Part shown: piece by piece, positions 56,511 to 64,000 of the stretch
Layout: each line of letters begins with the position of its first letter
Position numbering within the stretch: position 1 is the stretch's first letter
The notes under the pieces: generated by a model
What the model was told of the DNA's origin: nothing
The model's database searches: none
What the model saw: only the letters and a program-made list of their open reading frames with translations
Made by a program: the position numbers and the translations under genes
NCBI GenBank assembly: GCA_037074705.1
Contig: CM073591.1
Span: 34,080,587-34,144,586 of the forward strand
Direction of reading: 5' to 3'
DNA: 64,000 nucleotides
Source of the DNA: Zhengitettix transpicula
Taxonomy: Eukaryota > Arthropoda > Insecta > Orthoptera > Tetrigidae

Positions 56511-57720
56511 AGCTAAGGAATATATAAATTTTATAACACTCATTTCATTAATTTTTCTGTCTGACAGTCAACAACAGTGAGACCGATTGGACTGATGACT
56601 CTTTGCAAAGTTACCAATATTTGGTTCAATAAAGCAATTTTTTGCCATTAAATTGAACATTAAAGTTATTTATGTGCTTTGGTGAGATGTAAATACCAGC
56701 TTTAGCCAACAAGAACTCGGAAAAGCCAACAAAAAAGGATCCAACATATCCCAACAAAATTTTGTATACTTTTGTATTCGTTAAAAATTGCCCAAACTTA
56801 ATTTTTTCCAAACATTTTTTTTTCAAGTTACACGGAAGAGTATTCAGAAACATTACATTACAGAATTTTAATCGAGGTTTTCTTCGACCCCCAATAGTCT
56901 AGAAGTCAGGTTCCTCACCCTATAATATTATATTGACTCCTATCGATCACTTTGGAGACGCCTGGTTCAAATATTTTTGAAGGCAACTTAAAAAAAATAC
57001 AATTGTTTAATAAAATAACTAAATTAAGAGACAAAGAGAAATAAAATTTATTATTATCGTAGGTAAAAGGATTTTCTTAAGAATGAGTAAGTACGGATTG
57101 TTTAAAAGTCGTTTACCGTGGCATATTTGAATGGACCACATTCGCCATGTAACGCAGATATTATTCAATATAAATAACTCTCTCTCTCTGAAGGTCAAAG
57201 TCGTTCAAGGTCTCTGTTAATGTCTTTATAATGGATGACTCTTTTCATTTTGTCCGATGTTGTTTTGCTCTCTTCGTTCGACAGTGCAAAAAGAATTCCA
57301 GCGAGTGATGTTTCGCATTTGGGATAGTGGATGACCTTCGCAGAGACACGTGCATCAAATACCTCTCACTACTTCATTACGCGTGTATTCCAACAAGTGG
57401 TCCGGAAATGTCTATAGGATATAATTTTAACAATTTAAAGGATTTTGTAACTTCTTTTCCCTGGACCTCAGAGGAAAATTCCTCGAGTTCACTGTGCGAC
57501 AAAACACCGAATTCGACGTGATCCTGATTACAATCCTGATGCGACTATGTGTTCTTTTGGTGTATACGTGTATCTAGCTTCACTGGACAAAAGTTTTCTG
57601 ATATTTTTTGAATTAATACAGTTATATCTATTTAAAATAACTAATTCCATTTCCTATCATAAGAAGGTACAGTTATATATGTCATATCCGTGTACATAAA
57701 TAAAATAAATTTAATGATTT
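56511..57720. other. Non-coding, nothing recognised
   Basis: Open frames at 56626-56853 (-) and 57327-57521 (+) are unrecognised and unsupported. Confidence 0.35.
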
Positions 57721-57722
57721 AG

Positions 57723-58060
57723 ATGAACTTGTGTTAATATCCTGGAAACCTCTGATCCCTTTTAATATAAAAAGAGATTCAGATTGGTCCGAAGAAGTGG
57801 AAGTAGAGTTACCTTATCAACAACGATGTTCTCAGAAAAAAAGTATTCTTGAAGGCGTAAATCATATTTCAGAGTCTCAGAAGTTGCTGGACTGTCTTTA
57901 TGATGAATTTCAGGATAAGGAGGATAGGAAACCCACAGGAAATAGCAGAAAAGTTAAAAAGGACATGACTGTGTCACTGAGAAAAACAATAATGCAATAC
58001 TCTGGAATTTGTAGAGTAGTAGAAACGAATTACAGATTAGTAGCCGACGAAAAAATATAA
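57723..58060 (+). CDS. Candidate terminal exon, unrecognised
   Basis: A possible acceptor (TTTAATGATTTAG, ends 57722; weak pyrimidine tract) opens a 112-codon frame to TAA (58058-58060). The product is charged and hydrophilic: SDWSEEVEVELPYQQRCSQK, LDCLYDEFQDKEDRK, then RKTIMQYSGICRVVETNY. There is no ATG at the start, so it would be an internal-to-terminal exon. AATAAA-like sequences occur near 58238-58247. No family is recognised and no neighbouring exon was found, so chance or an old retroelement fragment remains possible. Confidence 0.28.
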
Positions 58061-58287
58061 GTAGAGTAAGTGCTTCAGCAGAATTTACAAAGTTTGTAAA
58101 AAGGAAGAATGATAATTAATGATAAAGCTTGTACTGTACGATATAAGGTTATCGGGTAGAAGTCGTTGGGGAAAACTGCATTTTGATTACTTACTATTTC
58201 CATAAGTTCTTACGTGATGAAATAAAATAGGTTATAATAAAAAATAAACAACTTTCAGTAACAAACAAAATACGTTATTAATCTTTA

Positions 58288-58648
58288 TTTTTTTTAGGGC
58301 AACAGGCTACATGAGGGTGATCCACATTGGGCAACTCCCCTTTAATAGCATAGCAAGGGATTTGAAAGGGGGGATGCGGAAGGGTAGAGGAAGGTAGCCA
58401 AGGGTTAACTAGGGCCCCCGGGATATATTTTAAGGATCCTACCCGGCATTAGCCTAAAGAAATGCAGGGAAAACCCTAGAAAAACCTGCATCAGGTAGGA
58501 TCCTTAAAATATAGCCCGGGGGCCCTAGTTAACTCTTGGCTACCTTCCTCTACCCTTCCGCATCGCCCTTTTAAAATCCCGTCCTATGCTATTATAGGGG
58601 AGTTGCCCAACGTGGATTACCCTCATGTAGCCTGTTGCCCTAAAAAAA
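58288..58648. mobile_element. Foldback family A copy (A16)
   Basis: The left half (58288-58499, - sense) starts with a T-run and AGGGCAACAGG. The right half (about 58492-58648, + sense) ends TGTTGCCCTAAAAAAA. Arms of about 148 bp pair across a loop of about 55 bp. The joint shares CAGGTAGG with both orientations, so an 8-bp microhomology marks the switch. Both ends are 3' family ends. Confidence 0.75.
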
Positions 58649-58785
58649 TATATAAACAGAATAAAATTTTATGGCTATCAAATTTAATGATGTTTGTATT
58701 AAAGGTCAGACAATTTTTATAATTTTGACGTTAAAAAAAACTTTTAGTTTTCTATTATAATGTTATATGAACACAATGAATGGGA

Positions 58786-58940
58786 AAGATAGTTAATTCA
58801 GACAAAAAAGTGATAATATAAATATCACACAATGTTTCTGGGATCCTTGTTCCTTTCGTCAGGTGCAAAGAAGAGCCTAGAGCGACGCAACTGCACTTGT
58901 CTGTTGACAAAGCTCAAAAGCGACGAAAACGCAACAACAG
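58786..58940 (-). repeat. Family C hammerhead-like repeat (C4)
   Basis: On the - strand: CTGACGA (exact core, about 58855-58861), helix GGA/TCC, GAAACA, TTGTGTGATA, then the ATTTATATTATCAC end. The inner part GAGCGACGCAACTGCACTTG matches C2 and C3. Confidence 0.55.
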
Positions 58941-58984
58941 TGGAAGAGACGAAGGGTTTGCGTAACAATAACGGAGAAACGATA

Positions 58985-59060
58985 ATGAGAAAACAGAAGG
59001 TTTAGCGTAATAATAATCTTATCAATTATTGAGTCGCTAAACCTTCTGTTTTCCCATAAT
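58985..59060. repeat. Palindrome, about 23-bp arms
   Basis: GAAAACAGAAGGTTTAGCG (about 58989) pairs with CGCTAAACCTTCTGTTTTC (about 59034-59053) across an AT-rich loop. A weaker tandem relative (GAAGGGTTTGCGTAACAATAA) lies just upstream. Its origin is unknown. Confidence 0.65.
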
Positions 59061-59735
59061 AATTGCTAAGATTATTACTAATCTTTTCATTATTATTGTT
59101 ATAATAATAAATGTATGAGTTTTGAAAACTTGCAGAGGAACATTAGGTTAGCCGTTAGTAAAACGTTCTGCTTGTTTAAATCATATATTGTAATTATTGA
59201 TTTTCAAGTTTGATATAAGACAAACATAAAATTGCTGGAGAATTTTTTAAACTTTTCTTCCCATTATAATGTTGTAAGGAAACGAACTGCTGTCGTCTCA
59301 GTTGGAAACTGTTACCTTTAATCAAAAAAAAATACTACTATAATTTCGGAGCAGTCTCGTATTCAGACATCTTCAGCTATCAATTGTGAACCATCTAAAA
59401 TCGACAACATCGTACAGCGATTCTAAATGTGGACACTTTAAACGTATGCAACCGTATAACTGTGCATATGAAAGGCTTTTCCTGCTGCAACTTTCCTCGT
59501 GAAAGTCAATTACCTGGTACGAACTGAAGCTGTGAATCTTGTCACGCAACGTTCCACCACGATTCACCAAAAAATCTCAAGAGAAAATATCACTTACCAG
59601 CTTGTTAAATCGTCTACTCAGAACAACCAGGAAATAATTACTTCACTTTGTTAGGGTAAAGTACTTTCGCTGTGGAAGGGGTTCACCGACGTAAAAGATT
59701 GTCAAAGAAGCGTTCTTGTAGTTTGTTTTCCGGTT
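59061..59735. other. Non-coding, nothing recognised
   Basis: The - strand frame 59373-59570 is unrecognised. Confidence 0.35.
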
Positions 59736-59739
59736 TTGA

Positions 59740-59890
59740 CTATTTATTTTTAATTTTAATAAAACAATTGATGACCTTATACACACACTTTAGATTTTTT
59801 ATTTACATTGTGACGACGTTTCGAGTCAGTTTTGTATTTTCTTCAGGTATTTTCCTGTATATGGTCATCGATTGTTTTATTATTGCAAAA
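59740..59890 (-). repeat. Family E hammerhead-like element (E2)
   Basis: On the - strand: CTGAAGA (59840-59846), then GAAACG (59817-59822), TCGTCACAATG and TAAATAAAAAATCTAAAGTG, ending TGTATAAGGTCATCAATTG. A partial inverted partner (GGTCATCGATTGTTTTATTA) lies at about 59864-59884. It is the same family as E1. Confidence 0.5.
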
Positions 59891-61220
59891 CAGACGTTAA
59901 ATTAAAACTTTTGATTTTATTCGTATCTTTTTGAGGAAATAAGATTTCTAAACATGAAAGTACTAGTGTCGAAATAAATAATGCTATACAGTAAATTATT
60001 AAATAATATTAAGATGGTATTAAAAACACTCAGTGAAAAAAAAACTAGAAAAAATATACGTTGTATATGTAGATCATTTTATTAAAAATATTCATTGAAG
60101 GAATGTTAAATAAGGGATACATTAAACACTCTGGACATTTAATAAACACCTGTAGAATTATAAATCAAATCTTACCTAATAATGTTTTTCTTGTTTCCTT
60201 TGTTTTTTTTTCGCTTGGAGCATATCTCTGCATCCTTTCTCTGATCATCTAGACATTTCTCGTCATCTCTTTGACCTGCCTCTTTCTTTATGTTTTTCTT
60301 GTTTCTTGGCTTTTCATTTCCTTTTATTTCTCACTTTTTTCCACTCCAAGAAAATGGAATACCCGAATAATCTCAAATAATATATCTCACCATTGTCAAG
60401 AAATTTCAAATAAAGAATAAAAAGTGATGCATCACACTAAAAAGCAGAAACGAATACTGACGGACGTCTCATTGGACCTGGACGACCTTCCGTTATACTC
60501 CAGGCAGAGTGTGAAACAAAGAAAGAAACAAAAGGGGGAAAAAAAACCGTAATGGAATGTAAGAGTATTGTTTGCGTAGCACACATTCAACATTTTTTGT
60601 TGGCAAAATAAGGGGAACGATCATGAAACTCCGGTAGTGAGAAGAACGCTACGTAGAATAGAGCATTCTTACACTTACACTGGGTTCACAAAACTATTGT
60701 AGTTGTACGTCTTTGTGTCCGGGATATAACAACATCCCTGTATGGTTCATACGAGTATTGTAAGATGCAAGGCGATACTTGTCCGACCTTATAGATTAGT
60801 TCATTCTAGTGTCATATTTTTCTTAGTATTCTAATAATAATAATAATAAATACTAATGAAAAAATACTTCATATAAAACTTTTCCACAGATAAAATAATG
60901 TAAAGTATTGGAACTCACCCGTCTACGAAAATTAACGCGTTATTAAAAAATCTTCTTTAATGATACTAAATATACCACGTAAGAATAATAAAGATAAAAT
61001 AAAAACCTTAATCAGTTGATGACAAACGACGTTCTATTACTATTATCTTATTAGAGGGCGAGGACTTTAAAGTATGAATGAAGCATTCTGAATAAGCAAA
61101 TTGATTTTGGTTTTGTTTGTGAAGTTTAACGCAAAGCAAGATGACTACGCTTCTAAATCATCAATAATGTATTCTACTGAATTTTTTAATTTTAATTTTT
61201 TTATATTAAGTATAAGAAGA
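59891..61220. other. Non-coding; pyrimidine-rich tract near 60190-60340 and short (TAA)n near 60830
   Basis: No supported gene. A C/T-rich stretch and a short (TAA)n run were seen. Confidence 0.4.
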
Positions 61221-61224
61221 AGAA

Positions 61225-61260
61225 GGTGTAGACAGGCTATAGATAGGATAAACAAGACAA
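61225..61260 (-). mobile_element. Possible family A subfamily B end fragment (A19)
   Basis: GGTGTAGACAGGCTATAGATAGG closely matches the end of A2 (GGGTGTAGACAGGCTATGAATAGG; compare positions 6724-6746). Homology ends within about 35 bp. Confidence 0.4.
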
Positions 61261-62095
61261 TGAAGCACCATAGCGCCAATCTAGGAAGTCATTCGATTTT
61301 ATTTTCACAAAAGAGGCTATATTTGGGAAAATTAAAGATAGGGTTTGACTAGAGACAAGAATACTCGTGAGAAAATAATTGATGAAAACCGAGAAATTAA
61401 TTAATTAAGAGGCAACATGACTTTCTGCGGAGAATTCGGTACAGGCACGTTGAATAAGAGATTGAAATCGCTCAAAACAAAGATTAGGCCATGAAGGGAC
61501 GAAGAAGAATATTAATATCATTATTATTCTTATTACCATTTAGGATATCTACTAAATACATACAGAATTCATCCATTGATTTTTAGACAATTCTATTGAA
61601 TTCCGATTCCGAGGATCACCTATGATTCAGAGCCTGCAGTATTGATACAGATAGGCCTTTATTTGTATTTCGTGCGCAAAAAATTTATTTAAACGGTCCA
61701 TCCGCATGTACACTACATTCAACCGCAAAGAGATCAACGCGGGATGATACATGATACATGACACCACGAGTTCATCTTACCATTCATGCCATCAACCCTG
61801 GCGGGAGATGACTCCTTGACCTAGCCGCTGAGATGGCAAGGATAATGTCTTGGATAAATAAATGCTTCCTCGTAGTAAACAGCTGCGTTGTCCATCGTGA
61901 GGCAGATTCCTTCATTGATAAAACTTATTTGCATGATTATTTATGGCCAATGGAGTCAGACAATTTTTATTAAAGATACTATTTAATAATCAACACAACG
62001 TTTCATGACATTTGTGGCTTCTTCATGTGTTATACTGTTAATAATAAATTTATACTTGTAGATATGTATAAAAAATAAAATTATAATGTTAATAA
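61261..62095. other. Non-coding, nothing recognised
   Basis: No supported gene or repeat. Confidence 0.4.
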
Positions 62096-62097
62096 TT

Positions 62098-62338
62098 ATG
62101 CCTTGTCCGCTAATCCTATCGGAATAGTCGGCCAGCTGCCTCCTAAACTCGTCAAGGCACGGCGAGGGGAAAGCTGCGACCCCACAGCAAACTCCTCTCC
62201 CGCCATCGGAAGAGCGTGGGAAAAGTACCAAAAGCCCGACTTACCTGATGAACGTTATCTAGGGTTTGCCCTGCATCACTTTTAGGCGAATTTTCGGGTA
62301 GGATCCTTAAACTACAGCCCGGGGGCCTTAGTTAACCC
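62098..62338 (+). mobile_element. Family A subfamily B fragment (A17)
   Basis: Starts GCCTTGTCCGCTAATCC and runs to GGGCCTTAGTTAACCC, where homology stops and A18 begins. Features such as AAGGCACGGCGAGGGGAAAG and CATCACTTTTAGGCG match A2 and A13. The 3' third is missing. Confidence 0.7.
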
Positions 62339-62339
62339 T

Positions 62340-62895
62340 ACAGAGAAAAGCCTGCGAGAGGATTCTCTCGCAGGTAACCTGCGAGGGATTTTCTCTCGCA
62401 GGCAGAAACTTTTAGGAGAGATACGAAGGGGCTACCTTTGGGTATGCCTTTTCCTCTCCGTTTTTGAACTAAGGTTCCCACAAGCCGAGGCACCTCGGCC
62501 TGTTTTGAGAGGTGTATGTTCCGGGGTCGCAGACCTTGGGCATACGGTAAGAGTTGTTCGCTATTCCCATTGGAACTGTCGGCCAGCTGCCTCCTAAACT
62601 GGTCGAGGCACGGAGAAGGGAATGCTGCGTCCCCACAGCAAACTCCTCTCCCGCTAACGGAAGGGCGTGGGACAAGTACCCAATGCCCGACCTACCTGAT
62701 GCAGGTTTTTCTAGGGTTTTCCCTGCATTTCTTTAGGCGAATGTCAGGTAGGATCCTTAAAATATAGCCCTGGGGCTCTAGTAACCCTTGGATACCTTCC
62801 TCTACCCTTCCGCATCCCCCCTTTCAAATCCCTTCCTATGTTATTAAATAGGAGTTGCCACCACGTGGGTACCCTGATGTAGCTTGTTACTCTAA
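62340..62895 (+). mobile_element. Family A retroposon, full length with double hairpin head (A18)
   Basis: The head has two hairpins: CCTGCGAGAG/CTCTCGCAGG (62351-62360 with 62365-62374) and CCTGCGAGGG/CTCTCGCAGG (62378-62387 with 62393-62402). The body continues to GATGTAGCTTGTTACTCTAAA. The poly(A) is reduced (AAACAAA). It abuts A17 in the same orientation, which suggests insertion into A17 with loss of the rest of that copy. Confidence 0.75.
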
Positions 62896-63035
62896 ACAAA
62901 TATTTCCAAACAAATTAAAAATTTGAGGTTAAGAAGTAAATGAAACAAGTCAAAAACTCGTCCACAATTTCAAATTATTCTACTGAATTCAAAATTTAAT
63001 TTTTTAAAAATTATTTATTAATTACTAATAAGAAA
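62896..63035. other. Non-coding spacer
   Basis: AT-rich, nothing recognised. Confidence 0.4.
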
Positions 63036-63037
63036 AA

Positions 63038-63195
63038 TAACCAAATTTAAACAAAAAACGTGATAATATAAATACAATGGGCTTCTGAGTTTTGTCAACT
63101 TACTCGTGCAGTTTTTCTGCACCCGAAGACTTCCAGAGACGTTGTATGGTATTTATATTATCACTTCTTTTGCCTGAATTTGGCTGTCTTGCTTA
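63038..63195. repeat. Family C hairpin element (C5)
   Basis: GTGATAATATAAATAC (63060-63075) and GTATTTATATTATCAC (63149-63164) are inverted, with further matching CAAATT/AATTTG outer parts. The right arm has the decayed core (CCGAAGA, CTTCCAGAGACG). The inner block GAGTTTTGTCAAC...GTGCAG corresponds to the inverted inner part of C4. Confidence 0.55.
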
Positions 63196-64000
63196 TTATT
63201 AATTTTCAATCAGACGTAATTTTTTTCACTTATTCATTATAATTATCTTCATTTTTAGATATATCTATAACTTAAAAGTTAATTAACCCGGATGTTGGGA
63301 TGAAGGTTGAGTGGTTCATTATATGTTAAATATAGATTCATTAATCATTTAATACTTTTTTATGACTTGAATTTTAATCGAAGTTATTGCACTGAATCTT
63401 AAATTAGTCATTAATCGTTACGTAAATTTATAAATCGTCATATAATTTTTTATTTAAAAATTTATTTATATTTTATCGGTCAGTTTGCAAAACCAGTGAT
63501 AATAGTTTAAGATTTGTTTGCGTTTTTTCAAACTACATTCTCTGTAATTTTGAAAAATAATACTTAAATTTTGAAACGTTTCTCCGAGCAATAATTATAA
63601 TTGTCATCTGGAAAAAAATATTAAAATTGTTCACTAATGGTAAAATAGAAGTATTACAATTGAAGTCTTCAACTTCGGTGACCATAATGTACGTAAAGTA
63701 AAAAATATTATCGCAATAGTTGTCGTTAGTAATTTCAGTGTAGTTTCTACACTTCCCAACGTTGCTTTCATAATATAACAGGGCCTTATTTCTATGCTAA
63801 TTCTAAAGAGGTTGATATGATTTCAAAATATCTCAAGCAAGAAGATCGTGACCTTTTTAATATGTAACGTAATTAATTGTATATTTTCATGTGGGCCTAC
63901 TTTTTAGAGACTTTAATTTTTACGATTATTTTTTTTAAAATTTGTAGTCTGGGCTTTAAATTAAATAGAGGCAAAATTTCTTTCTTAAGCTTTCAATGAT
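63196..64000. other. Non-coding, nothing recognised
   Basis: AT-rich with no open frame of note and no recognised repeat up to the end of the window. Confidence 0.4.

Noticed and set aside
4278..62675. A recurring 60-70 codon open frame (MSHALPIAGEEFAVGTQ type) and its antisense partner in many family A copies
   Set aside because: It recurs because the DNA is repeated. By the poly(A) end it lies antisense to the element, it is frequently truncated by insertion ends, and no frame is longer or better kept than the others. I see no sign that it is a protein.
1..64000. CRISPR array, bacterial operon, rRNA or phage content
   Set aside because: Nothing of the kind was seen. Repeats are dispersed eukaryotic transposon copies and microsatellites.

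Overview
This window looks like nuclear DNA from an insect or other arthropod with a large, repeat-rich genome. It is AT-rich, has one long GC-rich coding exon followed by an intron of about 8 kb, and carries degenerate mariner, Helitron, LTR, tRNA-derived SINE and poly(A) retroposon copies, with no bacterial-style gene packing. I suspect a hemimetabolous insect (cockroach, termite or stick-insect type), but nothing here proves the order.

There is one convincing protein-coding gene, on the + strand. Its main exon is 19544-21634 with the start codon at 19554. The stop that appears to end the long open frame lies inside a splice donor (GTAAGT, 21635-21640). A phase-matched acceptor at 29674-29675 opens a short last exon ending in TAA at 29785-29787. 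The spliced product is about 730 residues: a signal peptide, a Thr-rich stretch, a long Cys-free region, a hydrophobic segment, a furin-like site and a C-terminal domain holding all four cysteines, two from each exon. I do not recognise the family. Three other stretches could be exons or small broken genes (24402-24841, 55466-55663, 57723-58060), all weakly supported.

Most of the rest is mobile DNA. The dominant family, called family A here, is a non-coding poly(A) retroposon of about 560 bp with roughly 20 pieces in the window. It shows 5' truncation, target-site duplications, tandem hairpins at its 5' head and two inverted compound copies. A second theme is a set of short inverted-repeat elements (about 215-240 bp when intact, 11-14 bp target duplications). 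Their arms carry a CTGANGA - stem - GAAACG - 3-bp stem core resembling the minimal hammerhead ribozymes of Penelope-like elements. Two of them have a family A copy between their arms.

Region by region: 0-10 kb holds scattered family A, SINE and hairpin copies. 10.3-11.5 kb is a complete but dead mariner. 11.5-17.6 kb has hairpin elements, family A copies and a primer-binding-site-like array. 19.5-29.8 kb is the gene, with repeats in its intron. 35.4-41.7 kb holds a solo LTR, a Helitron fragment, another LTR and a CTAG-ended element. 43.5-44.5 kb is an LTR with a tandemly repeated PBS. 45.8-47.3 kb is a family A cluster. 48.9-52.4 kb has hairpin elements, a 632-bp MITE and a solo LTR. 54.5-63.2 kb has family A copies, a second mariner remnant and hairpin elements.
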